This document shows, piece after piece, positions 8,628-17,182 of a DNA stretch of 64,000 bases. Every line of letters begins with the position of its first letter. The first letter of the stretch is position 1. This DNA is from Bacillota bacterium (GTDB taxonomy: Bacteria; Bacillota; Clostridia; Oscillospirales; Oscillospiraceae), in NCBI GenBank assembly GCA_021770445.1, contig JAETQY010000017.1, forward strand, positions 1-64,000, in the 5' to 3' direction. Under the pieces are notes generated by a model that had not been told where the DNA came from, ran no database searches, and worked only from the letters and a program-made list of their open reading frames with translations. The position numbers and the translations under genes were made by a program.

Positions 8628-11006
8628 ATGATGATCAAATATCCCGTCCATAAGCTGGCCAAGGACTTTACCAAGAGCGGCAAGGTTTTGCCCTCTAAAG
8701 AGGTCATGGACATTTTGACCCAGTACGGCCATCCCCCCAAGAACCACATGCAGCCCCTCACCGATGAGGAGCTGTCCATCGTGTTCGAGCATCTGACCCA
8801 GCACAATCAGATTGATTCCATTGAGCAGGTCTATGCCGACGTCTACCACGAGCCGGAGGCCGCCCCCAAGAAGGAGGAGGCCAAGCCCGCCGCTTCCCAG
8901 GGGGAGAAGAAGGAGGCCAAGCCCGCTCAGGGACAGAGTGCCAAGCCCGCCGCCCCCCAGGGCGGACAGCAGAGCCAGCAGCCGGCCAAGCCCGCAGTCC
9001 AGCAGCCCGCGTCCCGCGTTCCCGCCAAGAAGGTGGTGGATACCCGGGGCGGCCCGGCGGTCAACCTGGACAAGTACGACGAGCGGCTGGAGAACTTCAC
9101 CGACCAGCGCCGGCAGGATGTGCGGGGCGGCAAGCAGAAGATTCAGCAGAAGAGCCAGCAGCGCCGCCAGCAGGGCGGCCGGGGCCCGTCGGGTAAGCGC
9201 CGCCAGGAGGAGCAGGACCGCCTGCGCCGCCTCCAGCTGGAGATTGCCAAGAAGGCCCCTGTCAAGGTGCTCATCCCCGACGAGATCGGGGTGGGCGAAT
9301 TGGCTTCCAGAATGAAGAAAACCGGAGCGGAAGTCGTGAAATGCCTCATCAAGAACGGGGTCATGGCCTCTCTCAGCGACATTATCGACTTCGACACCGC
9401 CGCCATCATCGCCGAGGAGATGGGCTGCAAGGTGGAGAAGGAAGTGATCGTCACCATCGAGGAGCGCCTCATCGACACCGCCGAGGACAAGGAGGAGGAC
9501 CTGGTGGGCCGGGCCCCCGTGGTGGTGGTCATGGGCCACGTGGACCACGGCAAGACCTCCCTCCTGGACTATATCCGCAGCGCCAATGTCACCGCCGGCG
9601 AGGCGGGCGGCATCACCCAGCACATCGGTGCCTATCAGGTGGACGTGAAGGGCAACCCCGTCACCTTCCTGGACACCCCCGGCCACGAGGCCTTTACCGC
9701 CATGCGGGCCCGGGGCGCCATGATCACCGATATCGCCATCCTGGTGGTGGCCGCCGACGACGGCATCATGCCCCAGACCATCGAGTCCATCAACCACGCC
9801 AAGGCGGCCAACATCCCCATCATTGTGGCCATCAACAAGATGGATAAGCCCACCGCCAACCCCGACCGGATCATGCAGCAGCTCACCGAGTACTCCCTGG
9901 TGCCGGAGGAGTGGGGCGGCGAGACCATCATCTGCCCCATCTCCGCCAAGACCGGCATGGGCATCGACAAGCTGCTGGAGATGGTGGTGCTCACCGCCGA
10001 GGTCCAGGAGCTGCGGGCCAACCCCAACCGCACCGCCCACGGCGCGGTCATCGAGGCCCGGCTGGACAAGGGCCGGGGCCCGGTGGCTACCCTGCTGGTG
10101 CAGAACGGTACCCTGAAGCAGGGCGACGTGATCATCGCCGGCACCGCTGTGGGCCGTGTCCGGGCTATGACCGACGCCCGGGGACAGAAGCTCACCGAGG
10201 CTGGCCCCTCCGTCCCCGTGGAGATCATCGGTATGGGCGAGGTACCCGGGGCCGGCGACGACTTCCACGCCGTGGCCGACGAGCGCATGGCCCGGGAGCT
10301 GGTGGAGCAGCGCAAGACCGAGCGGAAGGACGCCCTCACCAGCAATGTGGGCAAGGTCACCCTGGAGGACCTGTTCAGCCAGATCCAGGCCGGGGAGATG
10401 AAGAACCTTAACGTCATCGTCAAGGCCGACGTCCAGGGCTCCGCCGAGGCGGTGAAGGCCTCCCTGGAGAAGCTGTCCAACGAGGAGGTCCGGGTGCGGG
10501 TCATCCACTGCGCCGTGGGCGCCATCAGCGAGAGCGACGTGATGCTGGCCTCCACCTCCGGGGCCATCATCGTGGGCTTCAACGTCCGCCCGGACAACAA
10601 CGCCAAGGACTCCGCCGCCCGCATGGGGGTGGACATGCGGATGTATCGGGTCATCTACGACGCCATCAACGAGATCGAGGCGGCTATGAAGGGTATGCTG
10701 GCCCCCAAGTTCAAGGAGGTGGACCTGGGCCGGGCCGAGGTGCGCAACGTGTTCCGCATCACCGGCGTGGGCATGGTGGCCGGCTGCTATGTGCTAGACG
10801 GCAAGATGCAGCGCAACGCCCAGATGCGCCTGCTGCGGGACAACATCGTCATCTACGACGGCGCCATCGCCTCCCTCCAGCGTTTCAAGGACAGTGTGAA
10901 AGAGGTGGCCGCCGGCTACGAGTGCGGCATCACCTTCGAGAAATTCCAGGACATCAAGGAGGGCGACATCATCGAGGCCTTCCTCATGGAGCAGATCGAG
11001 GTCTAA
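8628..11006 (+). CDS. infB: Translation initiation factor IF-2
   Basis: GTPase that places initiator tRNA on the 30S subunit. The start ATG at 8628 (or 8631) is chosen because AGGAGG ends at 8616; an in-frame GTG inside that site is unlikely. An IF2N-type start is followed by a low-complexity Lys/Ala/Gln/Pro linker (about 75-205), a second IF2N domain (about 215-265), then the G domain: GHVDHGKTS near 302, DTPGHEAF near 348, NKMD near 402. The beta-barrel and C-terminal fMet-tRNA domains follow. 792 aa, normal for Firmicutes. Confidence 0.97.
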   Translation: MMIKYPVHKLAKDFTKSGKVLPSKEVMDILTQYGHPPKNHMQPLTDEELSIVFEHLTQHNQIDSIEQVYADVYHEPEAAPKKEEAKPAASQGEKKEAKPAQGQSAKPAAPQGGQQSQQPAKPAVQQPASRVPAKKVVDTRGGPAVNLDKYDERLENFTDQRRQDVRGGKQKIQQKSQQRRQQGGRGPSGKRRQEEQDRLRRLQLEIAKKAPVKVLIPDEIGVGELASRMKKTGAEVVKCLIKNGVMASLSDIIDFDTAAIIAEEMGCKVEKEVIVTIEERLIDTAEDKEEDLVGRAPVVVVMGHVDHGKTSLLDYIRSANVTAGEAGGITQHIGAYQVDVKGNPVTFLDTPGHEAFTAMRARGAMITDIAILVVAADDGIMPQTIESINHAKAANIPIIVAINKMDKPTANPDRIMQQLTEYSLVPEEWGGETIICPISAKTGMGIDKLLEMVVLTAEVQELRANPNRTAHGAVIEARLDKGRGPVATLLVQNGTLKQGDVIIAGTAVGRVRAMTDARGQKLTEAGPSVPVEIIGMGEVPGAGDDFHAVADERMARELVEQRKTERKDALTSNVGKVTLEDLFSQIQAGEMKNLNVIVKADVQGSAEAVKASLEKLSNEEVRVRVIHCAVGAISESDVMLASTSGAIIVGFNVRPDNNAKDSAARMGVDMRMYRVIYDAINEIEAAMKGMLAPKFKEVDLGRAEVRNVFRITGVGMVAGCYVLDGKMQRNAQMRLLRDNIVIYDGAIASLQRFKDSVKEVAAGYECGITFEKFQDIKEGDIIEAFLMEQIEV

Positions 11007-11033
11007 AAAGGAGGGGCCGCCGCAGGCGGCCGG

Positions 11034-11148
11034 CCAAACCGCGGCCCAACAAAGCGGGCGCAGTTTGGAGAGGACGAGCAGCGAAATGAGCGAGCCTTGC
11101 CCGAAGGGCGAGGCGAGGGATATGGAGCTTGCAAGGACGAGACCGACG
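11034..11148 (+). repeat. Structured intergenic repeat, copy A
   Basis: Two-stem-loop repeat, about 115 bp, between infB and the next gene. Stem I runs from CCAAACCG to CAGTTTGG, then the conserved GAGCAGCGAAATGAGCGAGC, a variable stem (CTTGCCC gaa GGGCGAG), and GAGGGATATGGAGCTTG ending in CGACG. Further copies are at 16226, 16980 and 31013, with separated halves at 63202 and 63285. A GC-rich hairpin (11147-11157 with 11162-11172) follows directly. Confidence 0.8.
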
Positions 11149-11193
11149 GGGCGGGCGCTTTCGCCCGCCCCGCTTTGCTTACGGAGGAAGAGA

Positions 11194-11532
11194 ATGAGCC
11201 GTGTCTATGTGTTGGCGGCCGACAGGGAGCTGCCTGAGCTGGAGCCGCTGCACTACTACCGCCAGGCGGTGGACGAACTGGGCTGGCCCATGAAGCCTTT
11301 CCGGTATGAATTTGTAATGGAAAAAGAAGAAACTGACCTGGTGAATCTGCGGGCCTATCTGACGGAAAACTTCTCTTCGGGAGAGGTTTTGGAGCTGTGG
11401 AGCGCCTGGCTGAGCGGCGACGTAAATAAAAAGTGCCCGCCTCGGTACCGGGGCAGGCTGGCGGATTTTGACCTTGAGGTGCTGGAGCAGTTTCTGTCTG
11501 CGAAAGAAATTTGTTTCGATATTACGGTTTAA
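11194..11532 (+). CDS. Hypothetical protein in the infB-rbfA interval
   Basis: A 112-aa acidic cytoplasmic protein (starts MSRVYVLAADRELPELEP, ends SAKEICFDITV). No signal peptide or membrane segment; it is rich in Glu, Leu and Tyr. The start is supported by ACGGAGGAAGAGA just upstream. The reading frame stays open through repeat copy A and could in principle be entered from the ATG at 11087 inside the repeat. I do not recognise the family; conserved position between infB and rbfA should be tested. Confidence 0.65.
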   Translation: MSRVYVLAADRELPELEPLHYYRQAVDELGWPMKPFRYEFVMEKEETDLVNLRAYLTENFSSGEVLELWSAWLSGDVNKKCPPRYRGRLADFDLEVLEQFLSAKEICFDITV

Positions 11533-11545
11533 GAGGAGAAGTACA

Positions 11546-11935
11546 ATGGCAAGCAATCGAATCGGACGCATCAACGAGGAGGTCCAGCGGGAGCTGGCCG
11601 CCCTTATTCCCAACGTGAAGGACCCCCGGGTGACGGGGATGATCTCGGTGACGGCGGTAGACGTGACCCCGGACCTGAAATTCGCCAAGGTCTATATCTC
11701 GGTGCTGGACAAGGGGGACAGCGACCAGGTGCTCAAGGGGCTGAAGTCGGCCGCCGGCTATCTCCGCCGGGAGCTGGGCCGGGCGCTGAACCTGCGACAT
11801 ACCCCAGAGCTCACCTTCTTCCGGGACGACTCCATGGCCAAGGGGGCCCACATCCTGGAGATGCTCCGCAACCCCGAAGTAGTCAAGCCGGCCAACCCGG
11901 CCAACGAGCACATTATTCTGGAGGACGAGGAATGA
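11546..11935 (+). CDS. rbfA: Ribosome-binding factor A
   Basis: 30S maturation and cold-shock factor of 129 aa with a KH-like fold. Diagnostic stretches are RIGRINEEVQRELAALI, VKDPRVTGMISVTAV and LNLRHTPELTFFRDDS. The start at 11546 follows AGAGGAGAAGTACA. It ends with ATGA overlapping the DHH phosphoesterase gene, the usual Firmicutes arrangement. Confidence 0.95.
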   Translation: MASNRIGRINEEVQRELAALIPNVKDPRVTGMISVTAVDVTPDLKFAKVYISVLDKGDSDQVLKGLKSAAGYLRRELGRALNLRHTPELTFFRDDSMAKGAHILEMLRNPEVVKPANPANEHIILEDEE

Positions 11936-12888
11936 ACACCATCACCACAGCCCAGGCGGCTGAATTTCTCCAAGCCCGCGACGGCTATCTGATCCTGACC
12001 CACGTCCGCCCCGACGGCGACACCATCGGCTGTGCCGCCGGACTGTGCCGGGCTCTGCGGCAGATGGGCAAAACCGCCTATATTCTGGAAAATCCGGAGA
12101 TCACAGAGCTGTTTACTGATTATGCCGAAGGGTTGACAATAAAGAGTGGATTTGTCGCCGATACCGTAATTTCGGTTGACATTGCTGCCCGTTCTCTCTT
12201 TCCGGACCCGGCAAAACCCTATCTGGACCGGGTGGACCTGGCCATCGACCACCACCCCTCCCAGGAGTTCTTTGCCAAAGCCACCTGTCTGGACAGCAGC
12301 AAGGCGGCCTGCGGCCAGATCGTCTATGAGATCGTGAGGCAGCTTGCCCCCATTACCCCGGACATCGGCGAGGCCCTGTATGTGGCAATTTCCACCGACT
12401 GCGGCTGCTTCCAGTACAGCAACACCGACGCCGATGTCCACCGCACTGCCGCCGAGCTGATGGAGAGCGGCTTCGATCCCTACCCGGTGAACCGGAAGTT
12501 CTTCCGTACCAAGACCTTCAAGCGCCTCAAGCTGGAGGGTCTGCTCACCGCCGGGATGGAGTTGCGGGACGGCGGCCAGACCGCCCTGGTTTTCCTCACC
12601 CGGGCTATGATTGACGAGGTGGGGGCCAGCGAGCGGGACATGGACGACATCTCCGCCTTTGTGGGCCAGATCGAGGGGGTCAAAAACGGCGTTACCCTGA
12701 AAGAGACGACCGACGGCCACGTGAAAATTTCCCTGCGCACCGACCCCGGCGACCTGAACGCCAGCAAAGTCTGCGCCCTGCTGGGGGGCGGCGGCCACGC
12801 CGCCGCCGCTGGAGCCATGCTGGAGGGCAGTATGGAGGCGGTTCGTCGGGCCGTCATCGACGCTATGGAGCAGGTGCGCCAGGAGTGA
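11932..12888 (+). CDS. nrnA: DHH/DHHA1 phosphoesterase, NrnA-like oligoribonuclease/pAp phosphatase
   Basis: Predicted to degrade short RNA oligonucleotides and/or 3'-phosphoadenosine 5'-phosphate. Metal-binding motifs are visible: HVRPDGDTIGC (about residue 24), a DHH triplet in AIDHHPSQEF (about 105), and the DHHA1 glycine motif GGGGHAAAAGAML near 285. The 318 aa length matches NrnA. The 4-nt overlap with rbfA implies coupled translation. Confidence 0.9.
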   Translation: MNTITTAQAAEFLQARDGYLILTHVRPDGDTIGCAAGLCRALRQMGKTAYILENPEITELFTDYAEGLTIKSGFVADTVISVDIAARSLFPDPAKPYLDRVDLAIDHHPSQEFFAKATCLDSSKAACGQIVYEIVRQLAPITPDIGEALYVAISTDCGCFQYSNTDADVHRTAAELMESGFDPYPVNRKFFRTKTFKRLKLEGLLTAGMELRDGGQTALVFLTRAMIDEVGASERDMDDISAFVGQIEGVKNGVTLKETTDGHVKISLRTDPGDLNASKVCALLGGGGHAAAAGAMLEGSMEAVRRAVIDAMEQVRQE

Positions 12889-12892
12889 CGCG

Positions 12893-12970
12893 CCCTCGCC
12901 GGGCGGGCGTTCCTTTCTTGAAAGAAAGGAACCGAAAGAACTTTACCGCAAAACTTCGTTTTGCTTTGGG
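12893..12970 (+). repeat. Palindromic intergenic repeat before truB
   Basis: Two perfect inverted repeats: TTCCTTTCTT/AAGAAAGGAA (12910-12919, 12922-12931) and GCAAAAC/GTTTTGC (12948-12954, 12958-12964), joined by CCGAAAGAACTTTACC, a motif that recurs in intergenic repeats of many bacteria. It lies between the nrnA-like and truB genes; an in-frame upstream GTG would translate it, but the truB start lies beyond it. Confidence 0.6.
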
Positions 12971-12983
12971 GGGGGTCATCTCT

Positions 12984-13856
12984 ATGCCAAGCGGGATTCT
13001 TATTATAGACAAGCCAGCCGGCTGGACCTCCATGGACGTATGCGCCAAGCTGCGGGGGATCTTTCACGAGAGGCGGGTGGGACACGGGGGCACCCTGGAC
13101 CCCATGGCCACCGGCGTGCTGCCCGTGTTCATCGGCCGGGCCACCCGGGCGGTGGAGTTTGCGGAGAAATCCGATAAGGAATACGCCGCCGAATTAAAGC
13201 TAGGTGTTATCACCAATACTCAGGACATCTCCGGAGAGGTCCTGGAGAAGCGGCCAGTCTCTGTCAACCGGGAGGAGCTGGAGCAGGTACTGGAGAACTT
13301 CTGGGGGGATATCCTCCAGGTGCCCCCCATGTACTCCGCCATCAAAATCAATGGCAAGAAGCTCTACGAGCTGGCCCGGAAGGGCCGTGAAGTAGAACGG
13401 CCTGCCAGGCCGGTGACGATCAAATCCCTGGAACTGGTGGAACAGCAGGCAAAAGACCTTTACACCATCCGGGTGCGCTGTTCCAAGGGGACCTACATCC
13501 GGACCCTCTGCCACGACATCGGCCAGGCCCTGGGCTGTGGGGGGTGTATGGCCTCTCTGCGGCGGACCATGGCCGCCGGCTTTACTTTGAATGACAGTGT
13601 TCCCCTGGAACAGGTGCAGCTGGCGGAGGACCCAAACGCCCTGCTGCTTCCGGTGGACTGCTTTTTCGATGACAGGCCGGTGTTTGTGCTGAAAAGCGCC
13701 GAGGCGGAGAAAAAGGTCCGCAACGGAATGACCGCCGTACTGCCTGATCTGGCCCCCGGGGAGTACCGGGTCTACGGCCGGAACGGGGAATTTCTGGCCC
13801 TGTGCCGGGCCCAGGGCGGCAGGCTGAGCACCATCAAGAGCTTTTTCGAGGTGTAA
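12984..13856 (+). CDS. truB: tRNA pseudouridine(55) synthase TruB
   Basis: Makes pseudouridine at position 55 in the T-loop of tRNAs. The start MPSGILIIDKPAGWTSMDV and the catalytic block GHGGTLDPMATGVLP (aspartate about residue 39) are diagnostic. The TruB C-terminal/PUA-like region covers about 230-290. 290 aa. The start at 12984 excludes the palindromic repeat upstream. The ribF gene follows 6 nt after its stop, the classic truB-ribF pair. Confidence 0.95.
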   Translation: MPSGILIIDKPAGWTSMDVCAKLRGIFHERRVGHGGTLDPMATGVLPVFIGRATRAVEFAEKSDKEYAAELKLGVITNTQDISGEVLEKRPVSVNREELEQVLENFWGDILQVPPMYSAIKINGKKLYELARKGREVERPARPVTIKSLELVEQQAKDLYTIRVRCSKGTYIRTLCHDIGQALGCGGCMASLRRTMAAGFTLNDSVPLEQVQLAEDPNALLLPVDCFFDDRPVFVLKSAEAEKKVRNGMTAVLPDLAPGEYRVYGRNGEFLALCRAQGGRLSTIKSFFEV

Positions 13857-13862
13857 TATCCG

Positions 13863-14762
13863 ATGGAGAAACAACGTAGAGTTATCGCCCTGGGCTTTTT
13901 CGACGGGGTGCATCTGGGCCACGGGGCGCTGCTCCGGCGGGTGAGCGAGACAGCGGGCCATCTGGGCGCTGTCCCGACAGCCTTTACCTTCGACAAGAGC
14001 CCCACCGCCGTCATCACCGGGCAGAATGTCCCCCTGCTGTCCACCGTGGATGACCGCATCCTCCTGATGCGGGAGTGCTACGGCATCCGGGAGGTGGTGG
14101 TGGCCCCCTTTGACGCCATGCAGCGCATGGACTGGGAGGATTTTATCACAAAATACCTGGTGGAGGAGCTGGGGGTCGTCCATGTGGTGGCCGGCCACGA
14201 TTTCCACTTCGGCTACATGGGCAAGGGCAACCCAGACCGGCTGCGCGCCAAGTGCGCCCAGCTGGGGGTGGGCTGCGACATCATCCAGAAGGTGGAGCAG
14301 GACGGCATCACCATCTCCTCCACCTACATCCGTACCCTGGTGGCCCAGGGGGAGATGGAGCGGGCGGCCCAATTTTTGGGCCACCCCCACATCCTGACCC
14401 AGAAGGTCACCCGGGGCAAGGGCATCGGCCACTCCACCCTGGGTTTTCCCACCGTCAACCTTCAGGTGCCCGAGGGGGTGATTATCCCCGCCTTCGGGGT
14501 GTACGCCACCCAGGTGTGGTTCGACGGGGAGGTCCGGTCGGCGGTCACCAATGTGGGTGTCCGGCCCACGGTGGCGGACAATGACGGCCGGGTGACGGTG
14601 GAGGGCTTTATTCTGGATTTCGACGGCGACCTCTACAGCCACCAGGTGCGCATGGAGTTCCACAAGCGGCTGCGGGGGGAGCGGAAGTTCCCTTCCATGG
14701 AGGCCCTGGCAGAGGAGATCAGGCGGAACGCGGAACAGACCAGAGCGTTTTTTGGAGGGTAA
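13863..14762 (+). CDS. ribF: Bifunctional riboflavin kinase / FAD synthetase
   Basis: Converts riboflavin to FMN and FAD. The N-terminal adenylyltransferase domain shows LGFFDGVHLGHGALLRR (about 10-26) and ISSTYIRTLVAQGEME (about 155-170). The C-terminal flavokinase domain shows GKGIGHSTLGFPTVNL and TNVGVRPTV. The 299 aa length is normal. Confidence 0.95.
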   Translation: MEKQRRVIALGFFDGVHLGHGALLRRVSETAGHLGAVPTAFTFDKSPTAVITGQNVPLLSTVDDRILLMRECYGIREVVVAPFDAMQRMDWEDFITKYLVEELGVVHVVAGHDFHFGYMGKGNPDRLRAKCAQLGVGCDIIQKVEQDGITISSTYIRTLVAQGEMERAAQFLGHPHILTQKVTRGKGIGHSTLGFPTVNLQVPEGVIIPAFGVYATQVWFDGEVRSAVTNVGVRPTVADNDGRVTVEGFILDFDGDLYSHQVRMEFHKRLRGERKFPSMEALAEEIRRNAEQTRAFFGG

Positions 14763-14768
14763 CGGCCT

Positions 14769-16139
14769 ATGGGAGTTTTCCATCTGCTGCACCACGAACA
14801 CCAGGCCCGATATGACAAGATGTTCCCCTATCTGTGGGCCTACGCGGGACTGCTGGCCCTGGCCGGCCTGCTTTTCGGGGTGACCGGCCATGAGGACATC
14901 CTCCACGGGCTGTACACCATTGTCACCACCGAGGACGCCCTCATCACCGACTATGTGCTGGTGGCCGGACCTGGGGCGGCGCTGGTGAACTCCGCCATCG
15001 TCACCGCCATCAGCATCTGCGTGCTCTACGCCGCCAGGGACACCCTCAACGGTATGACCCTGGTGGAGATGGGTCTGATGTCGGGCTTCTCCCTCTTCGG
15101 CAAAAATTTTGTGAACATTTGGCCCATTCTGGCCGGGACTTGGCTGTATACTAAGCTGCGCCGACAGCCGGCGGCGGGCAACATCGGCATCGGCCTGATG
15201 GCCACCGCCCTGGCCCCCATTGTCAGCTATATCGCCCTGGACAACGGCTGGGGCGGCCCCGTGGAGGGGGTGCTGGTGGGGCTGGCCATTGGCTTTATCA
15301 TGCCTCCTCTGGCCACCTATACATACCGCATCCAGAACGGGATGAACCTGTACAATGTGGGCTTCGCCTGCGGACTGGTGGCCCTCATCTGTGTGCCTCT
15401 GATGGCCTCCCTGGGGGCCGACCCCACCACCTACTACCGCTGGGCGGAGGGCTACAACCTCCAGTTCGGCGTTATGCTGGCGTCGCTGTGCGTCTTGCTG
15501 ATCGTCGGCGGGCTGTTTTTCGCACATAAGCCCGTCTGGGCGGCCTGGGCGGGCTACCGGAGGCTGCTCCAAACCAGCGGCCGGGCCCCCAGCGACTACC
15601 TGCGTATGTTCGGCCCCGCCCCGGTAGTCATCAACGCTGGGGTCAACGGGCTGATCGGTATGGCCTATATCCTGGCCTCCGGCGGCGACCTGAATGGCCC
15701 CACCGTGGGGGGCATCCTCACCATTATGGGCTTCTCTGCCTTCGGCAAGCACGCCTTCAATATCCTGCCCGTCATGGGCGGAGTAGCCCTGGGCAGCGTG
15801 GTGATGGACTGGTCCCTCACCGACTCCGCTGTCCAGCTGGCCTGCCTGTTCTGTACTACCTTGGCCCCCATCTCAGGCTACTTTGGATGGGGCTACGGGG
15901 TGCTGGCCGGCTTCCTCCACTCCTCGGTGGTGCTGTACACCGGCTCCCCCGTGGCGGGGATGAACCTGTATAACAACGGCTTTTCCGGCGGGCTCATCGC
16001 CATCGTCCTCTATCCCACCATCATGGCCATCGCCCGCCACCGCAAGCCGGTGCTCCAGGAGGAGGACTACTTCGACCAGCTGGAGGGCGACCGGCCCGTC
16101 ATCCCGCCTGACCCCCGCACTATAAAAGAGGAGGAATGA
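14769..16139 (+). CDS. DUF1576 family polytopic membrane protein
   Basis: A 456-aa protein with roughly ten or more hydrophobic segments (such as LLALAGLLFGVTG and IGIGLMATALAPIVSYIAL). Two similar halves are suggested by recurrent motifs: G-x-S-L/A-F-G-K-N/H at about 112-120 and 320-328, and GMNLYNxGF at about 192-200 and 397-405, pointing to internal duplication as in many transporters. The family is DUF1576, of unknown substrate. It follows ribF by 6 nt and probably ends the operon. Confidence 0.85.
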   Translation: MGVFHLLHHEHQARYDKMFPYLWAYAGLLALAGLLFGVTGHEDILHGLYTIVTTEDALITDYVLVAGPGAALVNSAIVTAISICVLYAARDTLNGMTLVEMGLMSGFSLFGKNFVNIWPILAGTWLYTKLRRQPAAGNIGIGLMATALAPIVSYIALDNGWGGPVEGVLVGLAIGFIMPPLATYTYRIQNGMNLYNVGFACGLVALICVPLMASLGADPTTYYRWAEGYNLQFGVMLASLCVLLIVGGLFFAHKPVWAAWAGYRRLLQTSGRAPSDYLRMFGPAPVVINAGVNGLIGMAYILASGGDLNGPTVGGILTIMGFSAFGKHAFNILPVMGGVALGSVVMDWSLTDSAVQLACLFCTTLAPISGYFGWGYGVLAGFLHSSVVLYTGSPVAGMNLYNNGFSGGLIAIVLYPTIMAIARHRKPVLQEEDYFDQLEGDRPVIPPDPRTIKEEE

Positions 16140-16225
16140 CAAAAACCGGACCGCTGTGCCGCGGTCCGGAGAGGGTTGCTGTATAAAAAATTCGCCGCGA
16201 ACGATATACGGCATCCCACGTAGAA

Positions 16226-16337
16226 CCAAACCGCAACCCAGCACAGCGGTTGCGGTTTGGAGAGGAGGAGCAGCGGAATGAGCGCGCTCTGACTTTTGAA
16301 AAAAGTCGGAGCAAGCGATATGCAGCTTGCTCCGACG
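16226..16337 (+). repeat. Structured intergenic repeat, copy B, touching tRNA-Lys
   Basis: Stem I CCAAACCGCAACC / GGTTGCGGTTTGG, then AGAGGAGGAGCAGCGGAATGAGCG, a variable second stem (GCTCTGACTT ... AGTCGGAGC) and a third palindrome around GATATGCA. The repeat ends in CGACG immediately before the encoded CCA of tRNA-Lys (16338-16340). Arm sequences differ from copies A and C but remain complementary. Confidence 0.85.
16298..16336 (-). terminator. Intrinsic terminator of the tRNA cluster
   Basis: On the minus strand a perfect 12-bp stem (GTCGGAGCAAGC / GCTTGCTCCGAC; 16305-16316 with 16325-16336) is followed by TTTTTT. It lies 1 nt after the tRNA-Lys CCA and is formed by the end of repeat copy B. 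Confidence 0.85.
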
Positions 16338-16413
16338 TGGTGACCCGTCGGGGACTCGAACCCCGGACCCACGGCTTAAAAGGCAGTTGCTCTACCAACT
16401 GAGCTAACGGGTC
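16338..16413 (-). tRNA. tRNA-Lys(UUU)
   Basis: Full cloverleaf: acceptor GACCCGT/ACGGGTC, D-arm TAGCTCAGTTGGTAGAGC, anticodon loop CTTTTAA (anticodon TTT), T-arm GGGTTCGAGTCCC. The gene encodes its CCA (16338-16340). It is last in the minus-strand tRNA cluster. Confidence 0.97.
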
Positions 16414-16572
16414 AGATATGCAATTTTCGGCAATTAAATACGAACCTCGTTTCCGGCTGACGCCGGGCAGTTGCTCATCTCGCCGCCAAGAGCCGCCGCT
16501 TCGCGGCGGTTGCGGCTCGAAACTCCCGCCTGCGGGCGGGTGTACCAACTGAGCTAACGGGTCAGATATGCA
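16393..16572 (-). repeat. 30-bp direct repeat carrying the 5' end of tRNA-Lys, with a structured insert
   Basis: The 30 bases 16393-16422 (5' quarter of tRNA-Lys plus upstream flank) recur exactly at 16543-16572. The second copy is a truncated tRNA start with no anticodon or T-arm. Between them lie strong hairpins (CCCGCC/GGCGGG near 16526-16540; GCCGCCGC/GCGGCGG near 16491-16508). This looks like a tandem tRNA-Lys duplication whose upstream copy was replaced by a repeat element. Confidence 0.8.
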
Positions 16573-16643
16573 GATTTTGAAAGCCAAATGCGGACCTTAA
16601 GGGGCCGCACAGTGATTTTAAGGGGTGGCCGCCTGCGGCGGCC

Positions 16644-16718
16644 TGGCAGGGATGGCTGGACTCGAACCAGCGAATGAGGGAGTCAAAGTCCCTTGCCTTA
16701 CCACTTGGCTACACCCCT
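16644..16718 (-). tRNA. tRNA-Gln(UUG)
   Basis: Acceptor AGGGGTG pairs with CATCCCT, the anticodon loop CTTTGAC gives anticodon TTG, the T-arm is TGGTTCGAGTCCA, and CCA is encoded (16644-16646). Confidence 0.96.
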
Positions 16719-16774
16719 ATCTGCGAAGAAAGGAGGGGGCCGGAGCAGAAGCTCCGGCCCTGCCGCCTCTAATG

Positions 16775-16852
<78 letters not shown>

Positions 16853-16887
16853 ATATTACTGATGATCTGGCCGCGCCCGGAGCAGGC

Positions 16888-16964
<77 letters not shown>

Positions 16965-16979
16965 ATCTTTCGTCCCCGC

Positions 16980-17086
16980 CCAAATCGGAGCCCAGCGCAG
17001 CGGGTCCGATTTGGAAAGGAGCCGCTGCGGAATGAGCGAGCTTTCGCCGCAAGGCGGAAGCGAGGGATATGGAGCTTGTGGCGACG
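16980..17086 (+). repeat. Structured intergenic repeat, copy C, touching tRNA-Gly
   Basis: Stem I CCAAATCGGA.C / G.TCCGATTTGG, conserved GCTGCGGAATGAGCGAGC, variable stem TTTCGCC gcaa GGCGGAA, then GCGAGGGATATGGAGCTTG and terminal CGACG directly before the encoded CCA of tRNA-Gly (17087-17089). Confidence 0.85.
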
Positions 17087-17160
17087 TGGAGCGGGTGATG
17101 GGAATCGAACCCACGCGACCAGCTTGGAAGGCTGGGATTCTACCATTGAACTACACCCGC
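17087..17160 (-). tRNA. tRNA-Gly(UCC)
   Basis: Acceptor GCGGGTG/CACCCGC, anticodon loop CTTCCAA (TCC), T-arm GGGTTCGATTCCC, encoded CCA (17087-17089). It is the first tRNA of the minus-strand cluster. Confidence 0.96.
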
Positions 17161-17182
17161 ATGGTGCTCCCTCTCACATCAG

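Noticed and set aside
8295-10508. Long minus-strand open frame opposite infB
   Set aside because: Shadow of the IF-2 gene; Leu/Gly/His-rich composition with no domain.
12885-12983. N-terminal extension of TruB through the palindromic repeat
   Set aside because: The repeat is non-coding in type, and the conserved TruB start (MPSGILIIDKPAG) begins at 12984.
13200-15752. 850-codon open frame on the minus strand over truB, ribF and the DUF1576 gene
   Set aside because: Spans three conserved plus-strand genes and has shadow composition (His/Gln/Gly-rich).
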